Source: Candidatus Nitrososphaera evergladensis SR1
GTDB lineage: Archaea; Thermoproteota; Nitrososphaeria; Nitrososphaerales; Nitrososphaeraceae
Length of the DNA: 64,000 nucleotides
Assembly (NCBI RefSeq): GCF_000730285.1
Contig: NZ_CP007174.1
Span: forward strand, 1,488,001-1,552,000
Reading direction: 5' to 3'
A program made the position numbers and the translations under genes. Shown piece after piece: positions 40,055 through 49,269 of this stretch (its first letter is position 1; each line of letters begins with the position of its first letter). The notes under the pieces are model-generated. The model made no database searches. It saw only the letters and a program-made list of their open reading frames with translations, and was not told where the DNA came from.

Positions 40055-40888
40055 TTAAAGCGTCCTGCCGCTTATGCGCTCGTACGCAAGTATGTAGCGC
40101 CTTGAAAGCTCGCCTGCTATTTCAGGCGCAACTGCGGGCGGCTCGGGCTTTTTGCCTTCCTTTGCAAGCCTGTCGATTTCTGCCTTGAACCCTGTCTTGA
40201 TGAGCCAGTCGCGCAAAAGTTGCTTGTCGTACGCCTCCTGGATCCTGCCCGGCTGGTAGTCGGCCTTGAGCCAAAGGCGGTATTCATCAGGCCCAAGCGA
40301 GTCCCCCAACACTATTCTGCCGCTTTCGTCGCGGCCAAACTCGAACTTGACATCGGCTATGATAAAGCCAGCCTTTTCGACGATTGCACTCATCTTTTCA
40401 TAGAGCGAGATTGACGTCTTTTCAAGAAACTCATAGTCGTCTTTGGAGACAAGGCCCATAGAGATGGCCTGCTCCTTGTTGACTGGCATGTCGTGCTCCT
40501 CTGATTTTGTCGTCGGGTCAAATATCGGCCTTGGCAGCTTGCCGGCCATCACCGGCTTGTAATCTGCAGGCAGGCTCTTGCCAAGGTGGTCCTTAAAGCG
40601 CTCGGCAAAACTGCCATAGAAATACCCCCGTACAACGCACTCTAGCGGGATCATGGTCAGTTTCTTTACCACCATCTTGTCCTTGTCCTGCACTCGCAGC
40701 ATGTGGTGCGGCGTGCCAAGGGTGTTGAACCAGAACTCGCCAAACCTGCACAATACCTCGCCTTTTCTCGGTATGGGAGTTGCCATCTTGACGTCAAACG
40801 CCGAGACCCTGTCTGAGAAATGGAAGAGGATGTTGCCATCATCAAGCTGGTAAATGTCCTTGACCTTGCCCTTGCGGATAAGCCTCAA
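40055..40888 (-). CDS. purC: SAICAR synthetase
   Basis: Joins aspartate to CAIR with ATP in purine synthesis. The 277-residue protein has the PurC order: KGKVKDIYQLDDGNILFHFS, DRVSAFDVKMATPIPRKGEV, PLECVVRGYFYGS, and FIIADVKFEFGRDESGRIVL with GDSLGPDEYRLW. The length is close to archaeal PurC. It is divergent from purK/purE across about 120 bases, giving a small purine cluster. Confidence 0.96.
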   Translation of the reverse strand: MRLIRKGKVKDIYQLDDGNILFHFSDRVSAFDVKMATPIPRKGEVLCRFGEFWFNTLGTPHHMLRVQDKDKMVVKKLTMIPLECVVRGYFYGSFAERFKDHLGKSLPADYKPVMAGKLPRPIFDPTTKSEEHDMPVNKEQAISMGLVSKDDYEFLEKTSISLYEKMSAIVEKAGFIIADVKFEFGRDESGRIVLGDSLGPDEYRLWLKADYQPGRIQEAYDKQLLRDWLIKTGFKAEIDRLAKEGKKPEPPAVAPEIAGELSRRYILAYERISGRTL

Positions 40889-41010
40889 CGCCGAATTGTT
40901 GCGTGTTATGGCATATCTGCTTATCTATTGTTCTTGTTATTTTTAAAAAAGGCTTTTAACGGCGCCTGTACGAACCAACGTCGGAATTGTTAAAGAGCGA
41001 CATGCTTTCC

Positions 41011-42177
41011 ATGAAAAGCCCCACCTGCGTCGGGATAATCGGCGGCGGGCAGCTTGGCAAGATGATAGCACACGAGGCAAGGCGCATGTCGTTTAGGGTC
41101 ATAGTTCTCGACCCGACCGAAGGCTGTCCAGCTTCAAGAATAGCCGACGAGCAGATTGTGGCCGACTTTAAGGACGAGGCCGCGATCATGAGGCTGGCAG
41201 AAAAATGCGACGTGCTCACCTATGAAATCGAGCTGGCCAACTCGACTGCGCTAAAGCAACTGGAGGAGAAAAACTATCCCGTCCGGCCTGCCCCTGAAAC
41301 CCTGCGCATCATACAAAACAAACACCGCCAAAAGTCATTTCTTCAGAAGCACAGGATAGCAGTTCCTGATTTTGAGCTTGTAAAATCAGAAGAGCACCTG
41401 CACGAGCTGTGCCAGAAATTCGGTCTTCCCGCGGTCCTGAAAGCGACTGAGGACTCGTACGACGGCCGAGGCAACTTTGTGATAAAAACCAAGGGCGACA
41501 TACACCGCGCCTACGAGTATTTCAAAGGCAGGGAAATCATGCTGGAAAAGTTTGTCCTTTTTACAAAGGAAGTGTCGATAATGGTGGCAAGAAACCCTTC
41601 CGGGCAGATAGAGTCGTTTCCAGTCGTTGAAAATATCCACAAAAACAGCATACTTGACACCACGATTGCGCCAGCGCAGATAAGCCGCAAGGTCGAGCAG
41701 AAAGCCATAAAGCTGGCAAAGAGGACGATGGAGGTTCTGCACGGCGCAGGCATCTTTGGGATTGAAATGTTTGTAACAAAAAGAGGCGACGTGCTGATAA
41801 ACGAGATTGCGCCCCGGGTCCACAACTCTGGCCACTACACCAACGAGGCGTGCTCGGTGTCGCAGTTTGAGCAGCATCTGCGGGCCGTGCTTGACCTGCC
41901 GCTTGCCAAGCCGGAACTTCTGTCGCCGGCAGTCATGATAAACATCTTGGGTCCTGAAGACTTTGACGGCGTGTATGCAGTCGCCGGACTTGACGCGATG
42001 ATGAAGGTGCCCGGGGCGGAACTGTACGTCTATGGCAAAAAGGTATCCAAGCCGCGCAGAAAACTTGGCCACATCACGGCTACCGGCAGGACCGTAAAGG
42101 AGGCCCTAGCAAGGGCTAAAAAGGCGCGCAATGCTATCACGCTCGTGCCGGCCGCAGAAAAAGAGGGAGCAAGCTGA
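41011..42177 (+). CDS. purK: N5-carboxyaminoimidazole ribonucleotide synthetase
   Basis: ATP-grasp enzyme that carboxylates AIR. It begins [20 protein letters not shown], has [20 protein letters not shown] (ATP-grasp loop), [20 protein letters not shown], and [20 protein letters not shown] with [20 protein letters not shown]. About 388 residues. ATG 41,011 (MKSPTCVG) is chosen; 40,987 and 41,002 are in frame. It is followed five bases later by purE. Confidence 0.96.
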   Translation: MKSPTCVGIIGGGQLGKMIAHEARRMSFRVIVLDPTEGCPASRIADEQIVADFKDEAAIMRLAEKCDVLTYEIELANSTALKQLEEKNYPVRPAPETLRIIQNKHRQKSFLQKHRIAVPDFELVKSEEHLHELCQKFGLPAVLKATEDSYDGRGNFVIKTKGDIHRAYEYFKGREIMLEKFVLFTKEVSIMVARNPSGQIESFPVVENIHKNSILDTTIAPAQISRKVEQKAIKLAKRTMEVLHGAGIFGIEMFVTKRGDVLINEIAPRVHNSGHYTNEACSVSQFEQHLRAVLDLPLAKPELLSPAVMINILGPEDFDGVYAVAGLDAMMKVPGAELYVYGKKVSKPRRKLGHITATGRTVKEALARAKKARNAITLVPAAEKEGAS

Positions 42178-42182
42178 TAACG

Positions 42183-42731
42183 ATGGCAACAGCGACAACA
42201 AAAAAACCGCTTGTAGGCATCATCATGGGAAGCGACTCTGACCTGCCGGTGATGAAAGAGGCGGCAGAGTTCCTCGACTCTTTTGGCGTTCCAAACGAGG
42301 TGACCATAGTGTCTGCGCACCGCACCGCAAAGCGCATGTACGACTATGCCAAAAGCGCCAAGAAAAGGGGAATAGAGGTAATCATTGCAGGGGCCGGAGG
42401 GGCGGCCCACCTGCCGGGCATGACTGCGTCGCTTACCCCCCTGCCCGTGATAGGCGTTCCGATAAAGACCAAGAGCCTTGACGGCATTGATTCATTGCTT
42501 TCAATAGCACAGATGCCGCCCGGCGTCCCCGTTGCGACGGTGGCTATAAACGGCGCAAAAAACGCCGGCATACTTGCGTGCCAGATCCTTGCGGCCAAGC
42601 ACCCTGCCATTGCAAAAAGGATAGAGAAATTCAAGCAGGAGATGGAAGGTTCCGTTCTTGAAAAGGCCCAGTCGCTTGAAGACATGGGCATAGGCAAGTA
42701 CCTGGCAAAAGATCGTCGATTGCAGCAGTAG
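42183..42731 (+). CDS. purE: N5-CAIR mutase
   Basis: Moves the carboxyl group of N5-CAIR to give CAIR. The 182-residue class I PurE has [60 protein letters not shown] and [20 protein letters not shown], containing the catalytic His and the SxSD phosphate loop. It lies five bases after purK. Confidence 0.97.
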   Translation: MATATTKKPLVGIIMGSDSDLPVMKEAAEFLDSFGVPNEVTIVSAHRTAKRMYDYAKSAKKRGIEVIIAGAGGAAHLPGMTASLTPLPVIGVPIKTKSLDGIDSLLSIAQMPPGVPVATVAINGAKNAGILACQILAAKHPAIAKRIEKFKQEMEGSVLEKAQSLEDMGIGKYLAKDRRLQQ

Positions 42732-42763
42732 AATTTATTTGGCCGCTCCCGATACCTCTTGGC

Positions 42764-43069
42764 GTGGAGTATCAAGAGCATAATTCTTCCAGCCATTCCC
42801 ACGGTGAACTGCACAAAGAAGAGGAGCACGGGCACGGCGACGGCGAGCCAGTGATTGTCAAAAGGTTGGCGCCAAACGAGATGCTGGCCAACGACCTGAA
42901 TGAACACGGCATCATTGCCGAGACGGTTGCGCAGGGCACGCATCCTATTGAGAGCAAGCCATGCTACAGCCACATGTTTGGCATGAATTCCAAGTTTACT
43001 ACCAACAAGGGCGTCATTAGGGTCAGGAACAAGAACTTTGACCTTGTCCAGGTGCTCCAGAAACACTAG
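42764..43069 (+). CDS. His-rich small protein, unknown
   Basis: A 101-residue protein from GTG 42,764. The N-terminus is rich in His and Glu (SSSHSHGELHKEEEHGHGDG) and could bind metal. The rest (RLAPNEMLANDLNEHGIIAE, then MFGMNSKFTTNKGVIRVRNK) looks like a conserved domain. It follows purE by 32 bases and is followed at 13 bases by another small gene, so all may share a transcript. No function can be given. Confidence 0.65.
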   Translation: MEYQEHNSSSHSHGELHKEEEHGHGDGEPVIVKRLAPNEMLANDLNEHGIIAETVAQGTHPIESKPCYSHMFGMNSKFTTNKGVIRVRNKNFDLVQVLQKH

Positions 43070-43082
43070 GTGATAAGAAAAA

Positions 43083-43469
43083 ATGACAAGACAAGATTCA
43101 ATGCCGCTTCCGTATGGTGCGCTTGACTACTACCAGGTACACTATATCGTCCAGACAGGCGACGACGTAAACACGCAAAAGTTCCTTGCAAGGTGCGAGC
43201 CGATAACCAAGGGCCACTTTTCTGAAAAGCGCGTCGTTGCAGTCAAGTGGACAGGCGCAAGCGCCTTTGCAGACAAACTGCAGCAGGACGAGCGCCTTAC
43301 TGAGCTGTTAAAGCAGGTGCTCCTGCACGAGCGCGAGGTCCGCGTTGACCCGCTTGACGGGCACGTGAGGATCTATGGCCGGTGGAACCACGATGAAAAC
43401 CTGAAGGCAAACCCTGTCATGGTAGAGATCGCAGACATTATCGCCGGCCACATCAAGGCCGCGCTCTAG
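43083..43469 (+). CDS. Small soluble protein, unknown
   Basis: A 128-residue protein: MTRQDSMPLPYGALDYYQVH, with alternating strands and helices, TKGHFSEKRVVAVKWTGASA and VRVDPLDGHVRIYGRWNHDE. It has no membrane part or cysteine cluster. The gene lies close after the His-rich protein on the same strand. Codon use is like the chromosome. Family not recognised. Confidence 0.65.
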   Translation: MTRQDSMPLPYGALDYYQVHYIVQTGDDVNTQKFLARCEPITKGHFSEKRVVAVKWTGASAFADKLQQDERLTELLKQVLLHEREVRVDPLDGHVRIYGRWNHDENLKANPVMVEIADIIAGHIKAAL

Positions 43470-43563
43470 TTCCTTTTTCCTTATCGTCACATTAGCTTCC
43501 TTCTTCATTTGCCCTGCTATTGTGACTCGTAAGCACCATATACTCTGATGACTTTACAAGTCC

Positions 43564-44538
43564 TTAAAGCGCGTAATCTTGTTCGTCCTCATTGTCTCCC
43601 AGCATGTTGTTGTCGGCAAATGACAATGTCATCATTTCTGGGTGAAATTTGCGAAAATAGTCTACAGGGTCTCCAGACAGCCTGTTGTCTCTCTCCTTGC
43701 GAATTATCCGCCCCATTTCATGCACGCAATATCGGTTTAGATATGAAACGAGATGCATTGGCCTGCCTGCGTTGATTTCGTCTTTCTTTTTCCTTTCGGC
43801 TGCTGTATTGTAAACGCTGCGAAGCCATCTCTTGTTTCCATTCCGGCGAAATTCTTCTTCGTCCTTTTCGTCAAATGTGGTCTTGACTCGAATCCCGAAC
43901 ACCCTGAATATTTTCTCACCAATCCTATTGAAGCTGGCCTGCTGAAGATCCCTTATTTTCTGGATTGCATCTTGTTCAAAAGGTTCTAGCCTTTTCAGAT
44001 TCTCTTTAATCTCATTGCGCGTAATTTTGTTAGCTGGCATGCCGGCGTACAGGGCATAGTAGTAATCGCCCATAGTCCAGCCATGCATTGCCAAATTCTG
44101 CTGCATTTCCTTGTTAGCCTCTTTGACTTCATCTCCATAGAATTTTGATATTTTCTTGCCCCGCTCATCATACGAAAAATATACTATCTCTCCAATGGCT
44201 TCTGGATCCTGATGCCGATACCGCTTGTCAATAATGTAGGTGTTATCAAGAGTAGTAGCATCTAGTTTAATCAGCAATGGGGCAGGCTGATGCCGCTCTA
44301 TAAGTTCCTTAATCCTCGCTTCAAGCTCATTTCGGTCCGCGGCAGTTATCTGACCTAGATCCTCGCTGCCAACGACCTTCAGCGCGCCACGCATGGCGTG
44401 GAATTGTTCGTTCTGCAGAAGAGTTGAAATTTCATCTTGGGCATATTTTTCTAGAATTGGTTTGAAAATTCTTGCTTTGATGGAAGGGTCAGGCTTTTCA
44501 GGCGGCGACGATGATGGTGATGGCAAGTTTGCTGTCAA
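43564..44538 (-). CDS. Partner protein of the CDC48-N-domain protein, unknown fold
   Basis: A 324-residue, soluble, highly charged protein. It begins with a Pro/Ser-rich tail (LPSPSSSPPEKPDPSIKARI), then helical stretches (QITAADRNELEARIKELIER), a strand/helix region (GEIVYFSYDERGKKISKFYG), an aromatic GWTMGDYYYALYAGMPANKI, and a basic helical C-terminal half ending in an acidic tail (NNMLGDNEDEQDYAL). Its ATG overlaps the TGA of the upstream gene (4 bases), so the two proteins are surely made together. I recognise no domain. Acidic tails of this kind are often docking sites, here perhaps for CDC48 or the proteasome. Confidence 0.75.
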   Translation of the reverse strand: MTANLPSPSSSPPEKPDPSIKARIFKPILEKYAQDEISTLLQNEQFHAMRGALKVVGSEDLGQITAADRNELEARIKELIERHQPAPLLIKLDATTLDNTYIIDKRYRHQDPEAIGEIVYFSYDERGKKISKFYGDEVKEANKEMQQNLAMHGWTMGDYYYALYAGMPANKITRNEIKENLKRLEPFEQDAIQKIRDLQQASFNRIGEKIFRVFGIRVKTTFDEKDEEEFRRNGNKRWLRSVYNTAAERKKKDEINAGRPMHLVSYLNRYCVHEMGRIIRKERDNRLSGDPVDYFRKFHPEMMTLSFADNNMLGDNEDEQDYAL

Positions 44539-45647
44539 CCTATGAATAGGTCGCCTCCTCCAGTTTCACCTTCCTCGTCCTTTACGCCTGCCGCTATCGC
44601 AGACCATTTGTTGAGTATCTTTTCTGCGGCACCAAAGACTGATTCGTGCAGCAGGCTCAATTTTGCGCTATTTTCCTTGTTAAGGCGGAACATTTCGTGT
44701 GCTGGCGTTGTTGGGGTAAATTCTGCTGTTGACGGAGATAATTTGGCGTTTGCCCCGTTCACAACTTTTATCGCGCTATCCATGCATCTATCGATGATTG
44801 CCCTCGCACGCTCGTTTGGCGGGACAAGTCGGCGAAAGGTTCTCATCTCGTTAACAAACCTTGAAGCAGAAAGTGTCAACTCCAGAGTCAGGACTACTCC
44901 CTGCTCGCTCGTTGACCTGTCAGTGGATTTTGGAACGCCTTTGCTGACTACTTCACTTTCTTGGTAGTCATTCTCAATGCTCTCGTCTACTATACCCCGG
45001 GCAACTATCGTCAGATCTATTGGCCCTTTGTTGGTCATGCCCGGTGCGCGGAGGCCACGTAGACCTGCTTCATACTTGAGCGTTTGCTGGTAGCGTGCAA
45101 CGGGCTTTGGCCGGACTGCCAGTTTTGTATCTTTTGTAATTATGGCAGCACCGGCATTTGATGGCTTGTCCGTACACAAACGAACCTCGACTACTCTGAA
45201 AACAACCATTTCACGGAAGCTGTGTGTCACAAGCAAGTCCCCGGCCGTCACTGGAATGGAGTCAAGTTGCTGGGCAAGTAGATCTTCTGATACGAATGAC
45301 AATGCTTCTGCCAGCGGAGCCATAATTACACTTTCGGCTTGAGGAATTTCCTTTCCGGCAGGTGTCACGCTAACTTTTCCTCCTATACCGACGGCAACGT
45401 TTGTCCTGAGGATCTCGTCCAGACGAATGATGTCTTTTTCTTGATCTGTAGGATAAAGTTCATGCACTTTGGCATAGGTTCGCCTGCCTCCTCCCAATTC
45501 AATAATGTCTCCGTTAGCCAAACCTAGTGCAGATAATAGATCCCTGTGAAGTCTGGCAATCCCGCGGTGTCTTCCCAGGGCGTACGCTTCTCTTACAGTC
45601 AAAGAGACTTTTTTATCCCGATTGAATGACGCTACATCGTAAGCCAT
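44535..45647 (-). CDS. Free-standing CDC48 N-domain protein without AAA ATPase
   Basis: A 370-residue protein. Residues about 10-185 match the CDC48/VAT N-domain. First the double-psi barrel (VSLTVREAYALGRHRGIARL, LLSALGLANGDIIELGGGRR, DIIRLDEILRTNVAVGIGGK). Then the four-stranded second subdomain (ESVIMAPLAEALSFVSEDLL, TAGDLLVTHSFREMVVFRVV). In CDC48 two AAA rings would follow; here there is no Walker motif. Instead there is a strand-rich middle (GVVLTLELTLSASRFVNEMR) and a helical end finishing EGETGGGDLFIG. It may act as an adaptor or decoy that binds CDC48 substrates or cofactors. Co-translated with the gene downstream. Confidence 0.8.
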   Translation of the reverse strand: MAYDVASFNRDKKVSLTVREAYALGRHRGIARLHRDLLSALGLANGDIIELGGGRRTYAKVHELYPTDQEKDIIRLDEILRTNVAVGIGGKVSVTPAGKEIPQAESVIMAPLAEALSFVSEDLLAQQLDSIPVTAGDLLVTHSFREMVVFRVVEVRLCTDKPSNAGAAIITKDTKLAVRPKPVARYQQTLKYEAGLRGLRAPGMTNKGPIDLTIVARGIVDESIENDYQESEVVSKGVPKSTDRSTSEQGVVLTLELTLSASRFVNEMRTFRRLVPPNERARAIIDRCMDSAIKVVNGANAKLSPSTAEFTPTTPAHEMFRLNKENSAKLSLLHESVFGAAEKILNKWSAIAAGVKDEEGETGGGDLFIG

Positions 45648-46031
45648 TTCCTTGCTCCTTTCTTTAATCCATTATAGCAGGCATACTGTATGTGGCATTC
45701 TCAGTTAGATAAACAAATACGCCAATCTCATTAACCAACTTGCAACAATAAAAGTGCAAGAATAGGCAATGCAATAGCTCAAAAAGATTCCCGTAGTGCC
45801 GTCTAGAATTGAATTGTCTTGTACAGAATTATATCTTGCTGGCCCCCTTCCCAATGATCACTCTTTTTCCCAAGTGTGGAAAAGCTACCAACGCAAGCGT
45901 ATGCCTTTTTTCCTCAAGAGAAAGTGGCAAAGCCGAGCCTGATTCACTCAAGCTCAAACAATAATCTCCGTACCGACCAGAAATACCTTTAATAACCGTG
46001 CAAAAGCCTCTTGCACCCTGAGAATATTGAT
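45648..46031. promoter_or_regulatory. Divergent intergenic region
   Basis: About 380 bases between the CDC48-N gene (leftward) and the double-SDR gene (rightward). It is A+T-rich near both ends. CCTTTAATAACC at 45,987-45,998 is a TATA-like box about 35 bases ahead of ATG 46,032, fitting a promoter with a short leader. Nothing else recognised. Confidence 0.45.
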
Positions 46032-47828
46032 ATGAGTGGTTTAAAATTTGATGGTAAAACCGTTGTTGTTACTGGAAGCGGCACCGGCATCGGCCAGGCC
46101 ATTGCCAAGAGGTTTGCCGAGGCAGGCGCCAACATTGTCATAATGGGCAGGCGCAAAGAGCCCCTTGACCAGACTGCCGAGATACTAAACGACATCATCA
46201 AAAAGGCTGGCTCCAAAGGCAGGGTCGCCACCTTTCCCGGGGTGGACGTCTCCGACGAGGAAGGCATCAACACCATGTTTGAGGGCGTCAAGAAGCAGTT
46301 TGGCAGGGTCGACATCATCGTCAACAATGCCGGCGTTTCCGGGCCGGTCAAGACTTTTACAAACGCAAGCATCAAAGAGTTCCGCGAGTGCGTCGCAATA
46401 CACCTGACTGGGACCTTCTGGACTTCGGCGGCCGGCCTGAAGGCGATGGAAAAGGGCGGCAAGATAATCACGATATCGACATTCTTTTCTGAGGAAAACA
46501 GGTACGAGCAGCGCCCGTACCGCTTCAGGACGCCGTACACCGCCTCGCAGGGCGCCAAGAACAGGCTTGCCGAGTGCCTTGCATGGGAGCTTGCAGAAAG
46601 GGGAATACGCTCGATTGCCACGAACCCCGGGCCGGTGCACTCTGACAGGATCTACAAGACCGTCTACCCAAAGGCGGCGGCAGAGTTTCTGCGCGTCGGC
46701 GGATACCCCGGCCTTTCATCAACCGAAGTCGAAGTGGTCACTGCCAAGGCGCTCCCGTACCTTGGCGACGCCGACGACATTGTGAAAAAAGCGTGCCGCG
46801 ACGCGGCCACAGAAATTGCCGCAAAGCGGGGCCAGCCTGACGAAGTGACTGTTTCAAAACTCGCAGAAACCGTTGCCGGCGCACTTGCCAAGATGCAAGA
46901 GATTGCCGAGAAAATCCAGGGCAACACCAGCAAGATGATTGTAGACAGCGAGTTCCTTTCTCAGGACGAGGTCGCCGAGATGGTGCTGAACCTCTCTGAC
47001 GAAAAGATAAGCAAGCTGATAAACGGCAGGGTGATACCAAACGACCGCGTATTTTACCCCGTCAAGCCGATTGTCGGCACCGGCGTCGACATACTGCCCG
47101 GCTCTGAACTGAAGGGCAAGGTAATCGTGCTGACCACGACGTCATCTGCCGCCAAAGACGTTGACAGGGTGAAAAAAATTGCAGGTATCGCGCAGGTTGC
47201 AGGAGCCAAGCAGGTCATAGTCCTGTACCGCAACAAGGCCGACGAGGCGCATTTCAAGGAATTCCACAGCCATGCAATCGACTTTCTCGATGAAACCGCG
47301 GTAAGGCGCATTTTCAACACTGCCAAGACGCACTTTGGACCAATAGATGCAGTCATACACTTTACCGGCGACTATGACTATAACTCAGCGTTCAGTACGA
47401 TGCCAAGGAAGCAGTGGGAAGGCCTCATTGACAACTTTCTCTACATACCTGGAATGATAGTAAAAGAATCGGTAATCGCAATGGCTCCAGAGGGCGCGCT
47501 TGCCGAGCCGGCCAAGTTCAAGGGGACAAAAGGCACAGTCACCCTAGTCGGACCTGACGCCCCTGTCGGCAAGAAAATATCCGGCACACTCCGCGCACGT
47601 GCTGACGTTTTCCGGGGAGCGCTGAGGCCGTACACGGCAACTACGAACCAGGAGCTTGGCGACGTGCTTGGGTCAAACATCAAGTTGCACTTGGTGCTTG
47701 CAGGGAACAGCGAAGGAGCAGAGCCAAACGCAGACAGGCTGCATGCCTCCATCCTGAGCCTTGCGGCAGGGGCGGCGCTCAAGCGCAACGAGGCAATATT
47801 CTACGTCGATGAGGCAAGGAATCAGTAG
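46032..47828 (+). CDS. Tandem SDR protein resembling the N-terminal half of malonyl-CoA reductase
   Basis: About 598 residues with two Rossmann units. The first is a full short-chain dehydrogenase: TVVVTGSGTGIGQAIAKRFA (cofactor loop), VNNAGVSGPVKTFTNASIKE, and the active-site pair in PYTASQGAKNRLAECLAWEL, then GIRSIATNPGPVHSDRI. The second (LKGKVIVLTTTSSAAKDVDR and AVIHFTGDYDYNSAFSTM) lacks a clear Gly-rich loop and catalytic Tyr. This tandem plan and the GPVHSDRI stretch are like MCR-N of Chloroflexus, which reduces malonic semialdehyde, a step of the thaumarchaeal carbon cycle. ATG 46,032 is preferred over 46,011. Confidence 0.8.
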   Translation: MSGLKFDGKTVVVTGSGTGIGQAIAKRFAEAGANIVIMGRRKEPLDQTAEILNDIIKKAGSKGRVATFPGVDVSDEEGINTMFEGVKKQFGRVDIIVNNAGVSGPVKTFTNASIKEFRECVAIHLTGTFWTSAAGLKAMEKGGKIITISTFFSEENRYEQRPYRFRTPYTASQGAKNRLAECLAWELAERGIRSIATNPGPVHSDRIYKTVYPKAAAEFLRVGGYPGLSSTEVEVVTAKALPYLGDADDIVKKACRDAATEIAAKRGQPDEVTVSKLAETVAGALAKMQEIAEKIQGNTSKMIVDSEFLSQDEVAEMVLNLSDEKISKLINGRVIPNDRVFYPVKPIVGTGVDILPGSELKGKVIVLTTTSSAAKDVDRVKKIAGIAQVAGAKQVIVLYRNKADEAHFKEFHSHAIDFLDETAVRRIFNTAKTHFGPIDAVIHFTGDYDYNSAFSTMPRKQWEGLIDNFLYIPGMIVKESVIAMAPEGALAEPAKFKGTKGTVTLVGPDAPVGKKISGTLRARADVFRGALRPYTATTNQELGDVLGSNIKLHLVLAGNSEGAEPNADRLHASILSLAAGAALKRNEAIFYVDEARNQ

Positions 47829-47891
47829 CCCTTACTGATTCTCTCTCTTCTTTTTGATAATCTTCAGATTGTATGTATGTGTATGCGGCAG

Positions 47892-48671
47892 CTACAACTT
47901 TACCCCTAGCCATTCTAGGATGAACGTGATGGCTACTGCCACCAGCATGATGCCAAGCATCTTTTGGAGCGACGCTGCCTTGGCATTTTTTGACCATCTG
48001 GCACCAAGCTGCGCACCCACTACAGCGCCCGCAGAAAGCGCAACTGCATAAACATAGTTTGGATGTCCAAGCAACGCATGAGTGAATATCCCTGCAAACG
48101 ACGTTATCATGAGCGTCAATTGCGAAGTGGCCGTAGCCCTGTGTATCGTCATGCGGTGTATTAGGAGCATCACCGGCACGAATATCACGCCGCCTCCCAC
48201 ACCAAAGAGACTCGAGATTATCCCTGCTCCAAAGGTTATCGCAAATATTGCCGCATGCTGGGCTATGGATATTTTTCGCGCCTCTTTTTCCTTCAGTATC
48301 GAGCTTCTGAAGACGATGTACGTGCCCACTGCCATTAGCAGTATGCCAAAATACAGCTTGAAATCTGCCTCTGATATCGTGCTTGAGATCAGACCCCCAA
48401 GTACCGCTCCAGGTACGGCTCCTGCTGCAAGCTCTAGTCCATGCCTGTAATCGATCCGCTTTTGGCGCGAAAATGCAACCGTGGATGACACGCTTGTAGA
48501 CGTCACCGCAAACAGGCTCGTGGCGGCAGTCTGGGATGGGGGAAGCCCCATGAATGTAAGCGCCGGCCCCATGATTATGCCCCCGCCCACTCCCAGCATG
48601 GAGCCTAGGGTGCCGGCTCCAAGGCCGACTGCCACAAGCACAATCACGGTGGTGACAATGTCAAACAACAA
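47892..48671 (-). CDS. TauE/SafE-family anion permease
   Basis: A 259-residue membrane protein with about eight helices in two related halves, each with the Gly-rich family motif: LGSMLGVGGGIIMGPALTFM near the start and ISSLFGVGGGVIFVPVMLLI near the middle. Members export or import sulfite, sulfoacetate or other organic anions; the substrate is not clear here. Convergent with the double-SDR gene. Confidence 0.92.
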   Translation of the reverse strand: MLFDIVTTVIVLVAVGLGAGTLGSMLGVGGGIIMGPALTFMGLPPSQTAATSLFAVTSTSVSSTVAFSRQKRIDYRHGLELAAGAVPGAVLGGLISSTISEADFKLYFGILLMAVGTYIVFRSSILKEKEARKISIAQHAAIFAITFGAGIISSLFGVGGGVIFVPVMLLIHRMTIHRATATSQLTLMITSFAGIFTHALLGHPNYVYAVALSAGAVVGAQLGARWSKNAKAASLQKMLGIMLVAVAITFILEWLGVKL

Positions 48672-48722
48672 AGGCTAGAACCTGATTGTATACCTAGATT
48701 CCTTAAAACTCTACCTCTTCTT

Positions 48723-49175
48723 TTAGGCGCCATCCTTCCACGCGTTCAGGACGGTTATTACTTGCGTGCCGGCGACGCCTGGGACTGCCTTTATCCTGCT
48801 TGCGATAATGTCTGCAAGGTCGCTTGGGCTCTTTGCCCTCACCTTCAGCAGCAGGTCGCCGTACGTGTGCGTCTCGTGCACCTCTGCCACCACGTCAATC
48901 AAGGCAAGCCTTTTTGCGACTTCTGCAGTTCTTCCCGGCGCCGCATTTAGGAGGACAAAAGCGATTGCGCCCTGTCCAAGCGCCATCGGGTCTATCGATA
49001 CCGTGAATCTGCGTATGACCCCTTGCCGGCGCAGCCTGTTTATCCTGTTTCTCACCGTCCCTTCGGTGACTTTTAGCATTCCTGCGATCTTGACTGCAGG
49101 AGTCGAGCTGTCCTTTTGCAGGATCTCGACAAGCCTGACATCCAGCTCGTCAATTTTGTAAGCAGCCGGCCTCAC
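48723..49175 (-). CDS. Lrp/AsnC-family regulator
   Basis: A 150-residue feast/famine regulator. The helix-turn-helix is at the N-terminus (DELDVRLVEILQKDSSTPAV, LKVTEGTVRNRINRLRRQGV) and a RAM/AsnC ligand-binding domain at the C-terminus (AIAFVLLNAAPGRTAEVAKR, VAEVHETHTYGDLLLKVRAK). It is divergent from homoserine dehydrogenase (95 bases between starts), so it may control that gene in response to an amino acid. Confidence 0.93.
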   Translation of the reverse strand: MRPAAYKIDELDVRLVEILQKDSSTPAVKIAGMLKVTEGTVRNRINRLRRQGVIRRFTVSIDPMALGQGAIAFVLLNAAPGRTAEVAKRLALIDVVAEVHETHTYGDLLLKVRAKSPSDLADIIASRIKAVPGVAGTQVITVLNAWKDGA

Positions 49176-49269
49176 AAGGCAAGCGTTGCGCCTGCTTGCG
49201 CTTTATAGTTTTGTCATTGTTGTTGTAAACATATTAACCCGAATACTTTAAGCAAATGGGTAACCGAAA

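Noticed and set aside
39943-40104. Short plus-strand frame running into the purC end
   Set aside because: Antisense to purC for its last third and without recognisable features.
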